Assembly: GCA_963575745.1 (NCBI GenBank)
Contig: CAUYUJ010018299.1
Span: forward strand, 60,001 to 124,000
Length of the DNA: 64,000 nucleotides
Source: Prorocentrum cordatum
Taxonomy: Eukaryota > Sar > Dinophyceae > Prorocentrales > Prorocentraceae
Direction of reading: 5' to 3'
Of this stretch, positions 32,174 to 43,000 are shown piece after piece. Position numbers and translations under genes: made by a program. The notes beneath the pieces are model-generated. The model worked only from the letters and a program-made list of their open reading frames with translations, was not told the DNA's origin and ran no database searches. How positions within the stretch are numbered: position 1 is the stretch's first letter; each line of letters starts with the position of its first letter.

Positions 32174-33171
32174 TTACCAGCACCAGCTCCACCTTTGCCA
32201 CCGCCGCCGTGACCACGCCCTCCTCCGAACTTGCCGCCCTTGTTGTTTTTTCCTCCATCCTTGCCTTTGCCCTTGCCCTTGTTGCCGCCGTCCTTGCCCT
32301 TGCCGCGGCCCTTGCCGCCAGGGTTGCCCTGGCACCAGCAATCTCGACGGGCGCGGCCGGTCTTGCCGCAGACGTCGCAACGCGCTCGAGTGTCGACAGC
32401 GCTGACGTCCATGGGCGGCGGACCAGTGACAAGGTACTTCTTCGTCCTGTAGATGCCGATGACCTCATCCTTCTTACCGTGCGCGTCGAGCCGGTCCGAG
32501 CGCATCACCACGTGCCTCGCCAGGTCGTCCTGGCGGATGCTCTTGATCACGATCCCTGCGCGGAGATCGTCGTCCACAGTCTTGCCTGTCGCGTTCTCGT
32601 ACTGCTGGACTACCTTCTCGAACCGGCCGAGCTCATGCAAGACGTCATCCGACTCGAACCCGAAGCCCAGCACCTGCTGGAACAGCCCCGTGGCCCTCGT
32701 CACAGCCTTGCCCTCATGCTCGTCCGTGAGCGACCTCCACAGGAGGAGCCCTTGGCCTCGCCCGACGAGCGCGACCTTGTCCGACGCTTGCCCTCGAGCA
32801 GCATCGTGAGGATGTAGTAGAGCTGGGTGCTGAGCTCCTTGTCGCGATCTGACTCCAGTGATGCCTTCGCCGCATTCCCCGCCGCCTCGGCCTCGTCCAT
32901 CAGGAAGAGGAGGCGCTCACTGATGGTCCCAGCGTGCGCCCGCATGGTGATGGCCCACTGGTGCCAGTCGTCCTCTTTGCCCGCGAAGTTCTTCGGCTTT
33001 CCCATGAGCCGAGTGTCCACCACCTGCTGCTGATGTGCTGGTGCTGCCGCCCTGGCCGCTGCAGCCGCTGCGGCCTCGTTGCTCCTCCAGGGATCCCCCG
33101 AGCAACAAGTTGGCGTCTCTCAACTCCACGATCTGTCTTTCAAGCACGGCGACTCGTTGTTCTGTCGCCAA
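32149..33171 (-). pseudogene. copia gag, frameshifted
   Basis: The first frame begins near 33171 with ATEQRVAVLERQIVELRD (coiled-coil-like). The next has MVDTRLMGKPKNFAGKEDDW and LYYILTMLLEGK. After a one-base loss near 32790 it continues as VTRATGLFQQVLGFGFES, DDDLRAGIVIKSI and a knuckle CDVCGKTGRARRDC, then a Gly/Lys-rich tail. A run of five G at 32169-32173 is the break to the protease frame. The gag protein packages the RNA and forms the particle. Confidence 0.8.
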
Positions 33172-33391
33172 TCTCCCTGCGCTGGCCTGACTTGATGATC
33201 TTCAACCACTGGCCCAGGTGTCCAAAACACCGTCTCTTGAACGTGAGACGCGCGTGCTTGACGAAGAATCTATGTCAGCGGTCCACCAGCTCATGGGATC
33301 AGCTCTCCTTGGGCCGGTCCTCGATGAGGTCGAACCCACTGTCCGTGCCCTGCAGCTGCTCCTGCATGCGACCGCCGCTGGCTGCGGCGGG

Positions 33392-33409
33392 GAAACGCTC
33401 GCGCTACCA
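33392..33409 (-). promoter_or_regulatory. Primer binding site next to 5' LTR
   Basis: Minus strand TGGTAGCGCGAGCGTTTC begins at the first base inside the 5' LTR. TGG plus TAGC is the complement of a tRNA 3' end GCTACCA, as in initiator methionine tRNAs. Which tRNA is used cannot be settled here. Confidence 0.75.
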
Positions 33410-33481
33410 TGAGAAATTCTTTTGCCAGAATGGCTGCGGACAGGCACGAAGATACTGCTGTTAGACGTGCTTATCTCGACA
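33410..33481 (-). repeat. 5' LTR of the copia element (72 bp)
   Basis: Starts TGAGAAATTC and ends TATCTCGACA on the plus strand; followed by CAACA. No promoter signal is obvious. Confidence 0.95.
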
Positions 33482-33514
33482 CAACAGGTAGATGTACATA
33501 TAAACGCATGCATC

Positions 33515-33692
33515 TATATATATACATATATATATATATATGTATGCTACCGGAGAAAAACCCAGATCAGGGCTATAGGGCTAGGGGGCTATAGGGCTAT
33601 TGAGCTCTAGGGCTATAGAGCTATAGGGCTATAGAGTTGTAGGGCTATCGGGCTATAGGGCAATTTGGCTATAGGGCTTAGGGCTATAGGGC
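33515..33692. repeat. TA microsatellite and GGGCTATAG array
   Basis: ATATAT at 33515-33545, then about 12 imperfect units of GGGCTATA(G) at 33572-33692 followed by GGGCACCCGGG-type GC repeats to about 33800. No gene. Confidence 0.85.
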
Positions 33693-33879
33693 ACCCCAGG
33701 GCACGCCCGGGCACCCGGACCCCTGGGCCCCCCCCGAGCCCCCCCCTGGCACCCGGGCCCCAGGCGCCCCCGGGAGCCCGGGCACCCGGGCGCGCAGCGA
33801 AAATCAGCGACAAACCTAACCTAACCATATGTATCCGCTAAGACCCTCTAGAGGCAAGCTCTGATTGGGGAATAGTTAT

Positions 33880-33956
33880 GTGTATTTGCATATATGTATA
33901 CGTGTGTCTATATATATATATGTACACATATGTATGTATATATATATATATATATC
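33880..33956. repeat. TA/TG microsatellite
   Basis: Alternating TA and TGTA dinucleotides. Confidence 0.9.
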
Positions 33957-33959
33957 GAC

Positions 33960-35860
33960 CGCGTCCACGTTCTGAGCATTGCGAAGAGCCTGCAACCCTT
34001 ACTTCTCACCATGCATATGCGACCGCCGGTCGCGAAGCAATCCCAGGGTGCGCTCGCGCACAAAACCACGATGTAGTTTAAGCCCGCTTTTGGCAATCGC
34101 CCGGCTCTCGCAACTACAGAGTTGACGCGCAGTAACTGCAGCGCGAAAAATAGCACCTACAAATGCGGCCGATCAAACTTGCAACGACATCGCTGAGCAT
34201 GCAACCGGCGCCACGCAGACCCTGCCTTCAGTCAGTCGCCCCGAGATCGGGCGCCCAAGCTCGCCGCCACTGCGAACTCCTCGCCGAGGTTGGGCCCTGC
34301 ACAATAACGCCCACATGTCAGGGTGTACCGTTCCAGATCAATCGCCCAAGACGCGCGCCAAGATCTTCTCCTCCTCCAATCGCTTCGAGCGCCGCGAAAA
34401 TAGGTTCGCGTCGTCGGCGAATATTTTTTCGGGCGTCCTAGCCAGAGCTTTACCGTGTAAAACTTGATATCGCCCCTGTCCCGGCCGGAGCACTCGGGCG
34501 CCGAAATCGTCTTCTGCGGAAGCCAAATCCACGCGAGAGATGCCATCATGTCCAGTTTCGCGAGCCCGGTTTCTCAAATTGCGCATGACAGACGCGCGAG
34601 AGACATCGATCCCCGCCGGCGCGGAGGGGCAACCTTCCATGAAACCACGCCCTCGCCGATCTGGTCCAGAAAGGCCATCGCGCATCTTGAGTTGGCAACT
34701 GGCGCCCTCGCACAGCCCGCGCATGACATTATCTAGAGAACAAAGGGTTTCGCGGCGCCGCTGGATCTTGCGCGCCGCTCGCGAACAACATTTGCGCGCG
34801 CCTTCGCGATGTTCGCGCGCGCTGCCACGGGATGGTCGACGCCCGGCATTTCGGCGCAGTCTGCGCCCTGCGCCGCCCCCGCAGGGATCCGCGCTTTCGG
34901 GGCGCGCCCTGAGACGGAGCGGCGGCGCCTGAAGCCGAACGGCGTAGATGGTAAGATCTAAATATCTTCTGCGCGGGCCACCAACCTCTGCGCTACTAAG
35001 CGAGCTAACAAACGTAAAACACCATATGCCATAGCCATGCGACGATACCTGTTCGAGCCCGCCCGAGACCCTTCCCCCGCCGCTGGGGCGCGCCCGGGGC
35101 CACCCTGGCACTTGCCCCCCACTGCTGGCGCGGAATGCGCCGGAGTCCCAGCGCTGTGTCGATGACCTGCTCAATCATGTCCTCCCCTGCGGCTCGAATC
35201 GTAGACGCGGTGGCCGCATCCTTGCCCGCCGCTGACCCCCTCGCATCTAGAATGCCGCGCCGAACTTCATCGCGAGTCGGCAAAAAGACTAGGAAGTCCC
35301 ATTGACTGGCAAAGCAGGAAGACCACGATCCAGAACTGCATCCCCCGTTGGCCCCCGGCGCCCACCAGGCGCCCTTCGAACGCTGCGTCGCGCTCTCGGC
35401 CGCGATCTGCCCCTGGCCCTCGCGCGACTTGTCGCGCGCGCGAATGCCCAACTGCTCGAGATCGCGGCAGAGAACCCCCCAATCTTAAGTGGCGACGAAG
35501 GTCATCGAGTCGCCAATAATAGGCTTAGCCCGGCGGCGCCGCCGCGCGCGATGCTTAAATCGAAGGTCTTGCGCCGTCCCGGCATGCTGCCGAGATTCCC
35601 ATGAGCAAGCGCGTGCAGTCCGATGGGCGACGATCTTCTGCGCGTCCTCATCCAAGAACGGCACGCCCAATAAGGCGGGAGCTCCCCCTCCGCTGGCGAC
35701 CGAGCCGGCCGCGTTGACCGTGGTCGAAGAAGCCTTGCTCCAGATCGCATTCGACGTCGCGGGCGCTTTCTTTTGCGCCGCATAAAACCGCACATGTTAC
35801 TGCGATTTTGGGAGGATCATGGCCTTCTCGCACGTCCAGCTTTCCGACGCTCTAAGACGG
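33960..35860. other. Spacer with one doubtful minus-strand ORF
   Basis: No recognisable domain. On the minus strand, 35793-35005 reads as one frame broken by a single TAA at about 35484-35486, with MTFVAT before it and DWGVLCRDLEQLGIRARDK after it. That could be one old coding segment or chance in GC-rich DNA. The rest shows nothing. Confidence 0.35.
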
Positions 35861-35864
35861 CTCA

Positions 35865-36235
35865 AGAAGCTCCCAAGACCACGCCAAGACAGCCCAAGAT
35901 GTCTCCAAGAGGGCCCCCAGGCGGCCCAAGAGGGCTCCAACATGGCCCAGGAACCGCTCAAGACAGCCCAAGAGGGCCCCTAGACGGCCCCAAGCAGGGG
36001 ACCACGAACCGGACGCTCGATAGTCGCGCCCCGAGAAATCCCCAGGAGGCCGCCAAGAGGCCGCCGAGAGGCCCCGAGGGGCGCCCAAGACGCGCCCAAG
36101 AAGCCTCCGATGAGGCCCAAAAGATACGCCACGAGGCCCCGAGAGGCCCCCCAAAGGCGCCCGAACCGCCTCCAAGAGGCCCTCTCGGGGCCCACCGCGG
36201 CACCCCAACGCTCGCGCAAGAGGCCTCGGACCCGC
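35865..36235. repeat. GGCCCAAGAGG minisatellite
   Basis: Imperfect 12-15 bp units (CCCAAGAGG, CGCCCAAGA). It reads as Arg/Pro-rich on the plus strand. Related to the array at 5036-5195. Confidence 0.75.
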
Positions 36236-36921
36236 AACTCAGGCGCGGTGGCGGGATGGGCCGAAAGCCAATCGGATAACGCCCACGCTTCAATGCGCGC
36301 TGATGTTTCCAATCCGCCCCCGCATGATATTCTCGGGTGCGCCAGGGCAGCCCCGAGACGCGCCGATGCGACTCTGATATATCTCGTCATGATGGAGAGG
36401 GGGCCAAGTGCAGGGGGCGAAAGCTTCGCGGATAACGCAACGCCTCATCTCGCAATGCGACCTGAGGTCCGGAAAAAACCGATCCACTCCCGAGTATCCG
36501 CTGCAATGATAGCAATGCCCTAGCCTGCCCCTTTCTTCGTGCCTGAACCGCCCGTGCAACGCAAAAATGCCGAATCGTCGCCGTCGGAGATGCGCGATCC
36601 GGTCGCCGTCTGGGCTGGGAGTGCCCACTCCGGATCCGGATATCGTAGCTTAGAAACGTTACCTCGATATTGTTGTCGAGGAAGCGCTGCCTTGTCAGAG
36701 GGGCCCTGAAAGCGATGGATAGTCAGCGGGGCTTGGATTGCCTGCTTTCTGGCTTGTCGTAGACGTTTTCGATGAAAGTGTCGTATCGCCGACCTCTGCA
36801 CCTTGGTTCTTGCCTGTGGTAGCTGTAGTACAAGATGCTTAAACAGGTGATCAGGGATGCCCCGAGAGTGCAATGAGATCCCCAAGGCCTGCTTGTGGAG
36901 CTCCCGATCCGTCAAACTCAT

Positions 36922-37370
36922 TCATCTATTCGTAATCTGCGTGCGATATCCTGCCGTGCCGCCAGTGGGAATATAAACACTAACAGCCCATAAGAGGAAA
37001 TAACTATCCCAGAAAATAGGAATTGTTGCACACCGCTCATTCCAAAAAACTGGAAATGCTGGAAGTGAGCCGTCAGTATGAATTTTCGCCGAAGGCGCTC
37101 TCCAAATCGAGTGGTCTGACATCGAAAGTGGAAACCCGCAATCAGCAATCATGATCAGCGTGTGCTCCTCGACCTTAGCGATCGTGGGGGGTGCTGTCGT
37201 CCAGCTCGAAGGTTCCATTGTGGAACTCCGAAAGAAGATCAACGTCAACCTTGTCCACACCGTGAGGAAAAACATATGGAGCTTGTTGCGGTTATCACAC
37301 CGAGACCAGTCCAGCCCACCAGTGTTGGTAGTGACAACCTTCACCTGCTGCCCGAAACACTTGCGGGAAG
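36922..37370 (-). pseudogene. Degenerate EEP-domain fragment
   Basis: The frame opens KVVTTNTGGLDWSRCDNRN, like the first strand of EEP endonucleases. Then a second frame gives VDKVDVDLLSEFHNGTFEL, with a Glu placed as in the EEP metal site. The first frame resumes with TIAKVEEHTLIMIADCGFPLS. Two shifts near 37170-37260 are needed. It ends at a TAG near 36922. It is probably the 5' part of a broken non-LTR retroelement (inference). No RT follows. Confidence 0.45.
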
Positions 37371-37964
37371 GACTATGAGGATAACGACTTCTGAATTGTC
37401 GCCGTTCCCCTCAAGAAGGAGCCGAAGTAAACTCCACTAGAACAGGCTGCCGATCAACATGTCTTGCAGCCCTCACAACGATATCACAATGCCCAATAGA
37501 CTTGAACTGCTCATCCTGCTCGCTACCGCGATACAATGCGGATATTCGAAAACAAAGCCATTGTCAATAGCCAAGAAGGGATGCTGCCAGCTTCTTTTGC
37601 CAATCACGAAGCTCCAATATAAGACGAGTTGTTTCTCGTTCCCCCAGTAAGAGGTCCCCTCCGCGAGCGGCAAAAAGTGGCGTGGCGACGGCGGCCAATC
37701 CCGCGGTGAGACCGCTGCGCGCAAAAGCCTCGCTGTGGAACCGTCGATCTCAAGCAGATGGCTTCCCAATTTGAGCCCTGCCTCTGCCCAGTCACCCTGG
37801 AGGAACAGCAGGAGAAGCAGGTGGACGTGTCGAGGAGGTTTCGAATAAGAGGAGCGCGCTCACAAAGAAAAAGGACGGCCAGACAACAGCAAGGGACGAG
37901 AATAGAAGAACCGTAAATGACCAAGATGACCAAACACCATCCACGCTCGGACAGGCGCGCACAA

Positions 37965-38270
37965 TCTGGATGATGATGATGAGGAGGAGGAGGATGAGGA
38001 GGAGGGGAGAGGGATGAGGAGGAGGAGGAGGAGGAGCAGGGGATGGTGGAGGAGGAGGAGATGGAGGAGGAGGAGGAGGAGGAGGAGGAGAAGGAGGCGG
38101 TGTCGAGAAAGAAGAAGAGGAGGCGGAGGAGGAGGAGGAGGAGGACCAGCAGCAGCAGCACCAGCTCAGCAGCAGGAGAAGCAGGAGCAGCAGGAGGAAC
38201 AGAAGCAGGAGGAGGGGTCGAGCAGGAGGAGGAGGAGGCAGAGGAGGGAGGAGCAGCAGGCGGAGCAGGT
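37965..38270. repeat. GGA/GAG purine array
   Basis: GAG triplets with AGC interruptions; reads as Glu-rich or Arg-rich by frame. Confidence 0.85.
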
Positions 38271-38514
38271 GGAGGCGCCGAGGCGCAGTGGATCCGCCCC
38301 TGCAGCAGGCGGAGGCGGAGGCGGACGGAGGAGGGCAGCGATGCCCGACGACGCCGGCGACTCCCCGCGAGGGGCGCCACGCCGCGCTCGATGCAGTGCT
38401 GCGTCACCTGCCGGACGATCTCGTGCAGCCCGATCGACAGGATGGGCACCAGCTCCTCGCGCGGCCGGGCAGCGCCCCAGATCTCCGCCGCGCCTCCCTG
38501 GGGCTCGGCGGCGC

Positions 38515-38665
38515 CGACGACGACGACGACGACGACAGCGGCGACGGCGGCGACGGCGACGACGACGACGAGGACGAGAACGACGACGACGACCACGAGG
38601 ACGAGGACGGCGCCGACGACGATGAGGACGCCGCCGACGACGACGACGACGGCGACAACGCGAGG
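38515..38665. repeat. GAC trinucleotide array
   Basis: GACGAC triplets with GGC interruptions; poly-Asp frames are artefacts. Confidence 0.85.
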
Positions 38666-38669
38666 TACA

Positions 38670-40050
38670 TCGAGACCCCCGACGTGCGGCCAAGGGGTCC
38701 ACAAGACCCCCCGCAGAGAGCAGCGCTACAGGGCCCGCGGAAGCCTTCGAGAGGCTCCCCCCAATAGGTCCCCAAGAAGCCCAGCTCCGTACGCCAAGCA
38801 ACTTTCAACATGCTCCGTCGTCGCCATCATCTTCATCCTCCTCTTCCTCATCCTCCTCCTGTGGGGTTCGGCGGATTGGCGTAAGCCATGTGAGTAGATC
38901 GAGGTGCATCCAGACAAATCGAGGCACGTCCAAAGAAATGCCCGTACATCTAGGCATCTCCAGGGACATCGGGACCAAAATTGTGAACGTTCCAGCGCGG
39001 GTCGAGGGACAGCAAGAATCGTTAACCCCTTACGTATTGGAAGACTCGTCGCCGCTCTCCTGGAGGGGGCGGCAGGCTTTGACAATTTCGTCGGATGTTG
39101 GAGGTTTCCTCGTCGCACAAGGATACTCTGCAGTATCTGCGCCCCGCCGCGGGTTTTCTGGGGGACCCCGGATCGTCCCGAACGGCCGCTGGAGACCACA
39201 TAAGGCCATAAACCCACTCTCCTCCAAGACCTCCAGCGCAAGGTTTCGCCATGTTCGGCCTCCTGGGGGCCCTCGCCAGGTCCAAAACCCGTAGAAGCAC
39301 GACTCCGGAAGCAACGCTGGCACTGGGGAAAGGATCGGACCACACTTGGAAACAGTCAAGACATAAAGGATGTATGGGGGGAGGGCCTTCAAAGAAAACG
39401 CGGGGCTTCTCAGAAGGCAAGGGGGGAAGGAGGAGGCGGAAGAGGAGGAGGAGGAGGAGGAGGATGAGGAGGAGGAGAGGGACCTTCCCAGAACAGCCTG
39501 GAGGCTGCTGCGGGGAAGGCATGAATCGGCGGTGGACAACCCTCCCTTTGATAAACCACCCTTTAGTGAAAACGGTTTGGGACCAAAGCCGACGGACCTG
39601 GACCCGCAAAAATGATGGCCGCGACGCCCTCTCGCGAACCGAAAACGGCCGATTCGCTAATCGACGTGTCAGGGTAGGAGGTCTATCAACCTCCGAATGA
39701 TGAAGCATTGATGAACTTTCAGGGCTCCGCGCAAGTTTCTTGGATCGGCGCTGGACCCCCCTTGGCAGCGCCTCCGACGCCGCCCCTGGCGCGCTCCGCG
39801 CGCCAGGGAAGGGGGGTCCTGTGCCGATCGAAGAAATCCGCGCGGAGCTCTGGAAGTTATGGGTTTTTGTGCCCTTCTTCTTCGAGGCCTTTGTGGGGGT
39901 CCCAAAACCGCGCAGTGGAAGGGACTACGCGGTGACCTCGAAACCCAGAAAGACCTCACCGCACCGAGGCATCGTCGGAGAACGACCCGAGCCCCAAAAC
40001 CGCGCGGTGACCCCGAATCCTCACGGACTCACCACGCACTGTGGTCGCCA
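38670..40050. other. Spacer without a supported gene
   Basis: Contains a short GAG array at 39420-39475. Frames on both strands show no domain. Confidence 0.4.
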
Positions 40051-40325
40051 CACATGATGATGCTGCTGATGATGATGATGATGATGATAATGATGATGAA
40101 GATGGTGATGATGATGCGGATGACGATGGTGCTGATGATGATGAGAGTGATAGTGATCGTGCTAACGGTGATGATGGTAATGGTGATGACGATGATGAGA
40201 ACGATGATGATGCTGATGATGCTGGTGATGATGCTGATTATGATGCCGATGGTGATGCCGATGATGACGCTGCTGATGCCGACGATGCTGATGATGACGA
40301 TGATGATGATGATGATGCTTTTGTT
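40050..40325. repeat. GAT trinucleotide array
   Basis: GATGAT triplets mixed with GCT and GGT; it abuts the membrane-protein region on its 3' side (minus strand). Confidence 0.9.
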
Positions 40326-40470
40326 CGTTTCCTCCGCCGCAGCATCGATTTGCAATCCATCCAGGGTGGGGCCCAGGGCATCTCCCCTGCGCTCGGTCAC
40401 GCTGACGATGAAGACGACCCAGGCCGAGGACGACAAAGAGGGAGAGGCAGGCGAACAGGAAGCCCTTGGC

Positions 40471-40690
40471 GCGACGAAGGCATAGGCACCTAGGAAGCAC
40501 AGGAGGCGCACGATGTACATGGCCCCGCTGCCGAAGAAGACGACGCAGAAGAGCACCACGATGAAGCCCTTGGCGCGACGAAGGCATAGGCACCTAGGAA
40601 GCACAGGAGGCGCATGATGTACATGGCCCCGCTGCCGAAAAAGACGACGCAGAAGAGCACCGCGATGAGGCCCTTGGCGGCGACGAAGGC
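40471..40690. repeat. 104-bp tandem duplication, 2 units plus a partial third
   Basis: GCGACGAAGGCATAGGCACC starts at 40471 and again at 40575, with few differences. Since 104 is not a multiple of 3, the two copies encode the same hydrophobic segment in different frames. Confidence 0.9.
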
Positions 40691-41777
40691 ATTCAGGACC
40701 AGCACGAGAGCTCAGCAACGGTGACTCCAGTCAAACAAATGTTGAGGTGGGTCTGGAGACGAAGCATACTCTGCTCGAGCTGGTTGATATTGTCTGCCAG
40801 CCGCTCACGACATTCAACTCTCGCGCTGAGCATGATGAGACAGCCAGCGAGGAGCCTATGAACATATGCCTTCACGCGCCGACGCTCAGAGACCGAAGTA
40901 CATCGCAAAGCCAACTCACCAATGTAGCTCGCCATGAAGTGTCGAGCCACGCTGCGTCCCACGGCCTTCGCACCAGCAGGCGCCTCCAGCGTCAGGAAGT
41001 CGGGCACTATCGGAAGCGACGTCGGTACATCTCCCGCGGCGCCAGAGTAAACAACATGAGCACGGCGTTGAAAGAGATCCTGAAGCGCGGGCAAAGGGAC
41101 CCATGCAGCAGGAACGCCGACAGACCAGGACAAGCGACCAGGACTGTGTTCCTGACCATCAGCATCGAGAGAACGCTCATCAGCAGCAAAACCAGGAGCA
41201 CGAACGGCAGGCCCATGTCGCCGAGGTACTTTGGGCTCTGGGCCGACATCCCCGCCACCAGGCACAGATGCCCATGGGTCGCACCCTCCAGGGCCATGCC
41301 AGGGGTCCTGCGAGGCAGCGTCACGACCACGACGTCCTGGACGATGAGAGCAATCGTGCCCTCCATCGTGATCATCACCATGACCACCAGGACCGCCGCC
41401 GGCGCCACCGAAGCGAGGACGGTCGCGACCCGCTCGGTTGACCCAGAACTGCACGACCGAACACCCGTCGGAATGCCGGTGCCCCCGATCAGTGGTAACC
41501 GAGGCTTCCACAAGCTGCCGAAGTAGGTCAAGGGGAGGACCCAGCGCAGCAAAAAGAGCGGCAGGCGGAGGTGCATCCGCAGCGGCAGGCGCCACCACGA
41601 CCTTCACCTTGGCCTTCGAGGCGTCCGCAGCAAGGCCGAACGCGATGTGCACTGCCTTTCCAGACCCGAGCTGCCTCCGAATCCAGTCGACGCGCGCCAG
41701 GCAGGGCATGGCAGCGCGACCCGCAGGTGCAGAATGGAAGCCACCGCGCCAGCAAATGCTAGAGCCAAAGTGGCTAT

Positions 41778-41784
41778 GATGATA

Positions 41785-41842
<58 letters not shown>
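41778..41842. repeat. ATG/GAT trinucleotide array
   Basis: Nearly pure ATG triplets, reading as poly-His or poly-Ile on the minus strand. Confidence 0.95.
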
Positions 41843-42199
41843 GGCGGAGGAGGCCAGGCAAGAGAAAGAGGAGGCCAGCGAGAAGGAGGACCAGTGTGAA
41901 CCCAAGACGCATCAACGATGTTGCAATAAACCCTCCGTCCAGGTTCCCTCTTCAGAGGTCCATGCAAGGATTCATTTGCACGGATGGGAACGCCCCGCTG
42001 AAGACAACCGTCTGAAAATCCTGCATCGCGCCAGAACAACACTCCTGGGATCTCAACGCCCCGAATCAACGTTACACGGTACACGTCCTGGCGATCCTCA
42101 ATCGTGCCAGAACACCCTTCCTGGGACATCTTTTCATTATTTCGCAACGCCTACAATCGGTTACCGATTTGCGTATACCGTGCACACGGGCTGCTGTCA

Positions 42200-43000
42200 A
42201 CGCTCGCATCACCCCAGCAGGTGTGCAAGTGTGAGCATGCGAATCATTGAGTAGTCCATGTGTGAATTGGCAATGATGTCCACAAGAACTTTCTGAGATC
42301 CGTGGTAGTACGCTCGTAAGAAGAATACGATGACAGACGATGCTGCTTCCAACTCGGCAGCTCCTCCGTGATGTTGCAACCTGTAGAAGCCACCCAACAA
42401 TACGCATATGTAATGTCCTTAACACTTCCGTCGAAAAGCACCCTCACAGATGGAGCCGGATATCCGTACGGTTGCACATGCGACCGTGACTCATGTCTCC
42501 CAGCTTCTTGGTCCACCTCTGTAATCAACTACCTGTACACGTGTCTACAAGCATCATGGACACCACTCGCTGGCCACACTCCCGAACAAACCATCATCTC
42601 AAACAGACGAGCTTGATAATCTTCAACACACTGGCATACGGGAGAAAAGCCGCAGGCCACTGCCCGTTCAACCAGTTCACGATAAGATTTGAATCACCAA
42701 CGATCTCCAAACGACGGTGCTCACCATCTTGTTCCCAACGCTGAGGCTGCCACTGAACAGGTCACGGCTGCTTGGGTGCGCCATCATCTTGTGAAGTGCT
42801 GCATTATGCAATCCACGTCCTCGATGGAACTTCTGCTCCAAAGGCTTCCTTCCCAAGATCTAGTACGCGCCGTCCACGTTCTTGCTTCTGAAGTCTTTTC
42901 ACTGCCCCGTGACAGCGAGGCGCATCCAGCTTTCCCCAAACACCTGTGAAAATGGCCTGTCCCACCACGCTGGTCTTCCAGGCTTCGCCTGCATCCAAGT
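42200..43000 (-). pseudogene. Possible retroelement RNase H fragment
   Basis: The minus strand has VRVLFDGSVKDITYAYCWV near 42440, like the first strand of an RNase H domain with its Asp. Shifted frames follow. Upstream a frame reads WKTSVVGQAIFTGVWGKLD near 42975. No other RNase H motif is certain. It is a tentative fragment. Confidence 0.3.

Larger units (their letters stand above)
26819..33481 (-). mobile_element. Ty1/copia-type LTR retrotransposon with 72-bp LTRs
   Basis: Direct repeats at 26819-26890 and 33410-33481 both start TG and end CA and differ at 4 of 72 positions. Each side is followed by CAACA (26814-26818 and 33482-33486), a 5-bp target-site duplication. A primer binding site starting TGGTAGC adjoins the 5' LTR and a G-rich polypurine tract adjoins the 3' LTR. 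Inside, on the minus strand, come gag, protease, integrase, reverse transcriptase and RNase H, the copia order. About five single-base frame shifts interrupt gag-pol. The LTRs are unusually short for the superfamily. The element is a whole insertion of 6663 bp. Confidence 0.95.
40330..41915 (-). pseudogene. Multi-pass membrane protein remnant, several frames
   Basis: Successive minus-strand frames give hydrophobic segments: LGFTLVLLLAGLLFLLPGL (about 41900), LVVMVMITMEGTIALIV (about 41385), LPFVLLVLLLMSVLSMLMV (about 41215), and a duplicated LFCVVFFGSGAMYI near 40.5-40.7 kb. Between them lies a hydrophilic stretch with RERLADNINQLEQSMLRLQ. The order GSTER + helix, then KYLGDMG + helix loosely recalls helices 2 and 3 of pentameric ligand-gated channels, but this is weak. 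A GAT microsatellite sits inside. It is a candidate host-gene remnant or an intron-split gene; I cannot name it. Confidence 0.35.

Noticed and set aside
33515-33956. Replication origin or promoter in the TA-rich stretches
   Set aside because: Only short TA microsatellites; no further signal.
40693-42147. 484-codon minus-strand ORF with a poly-His run as a single gene
   Set aside because: The His run is a microsatellite and the hydrophobic segments lie in other frames; only a mixed-frame remnant is supported.
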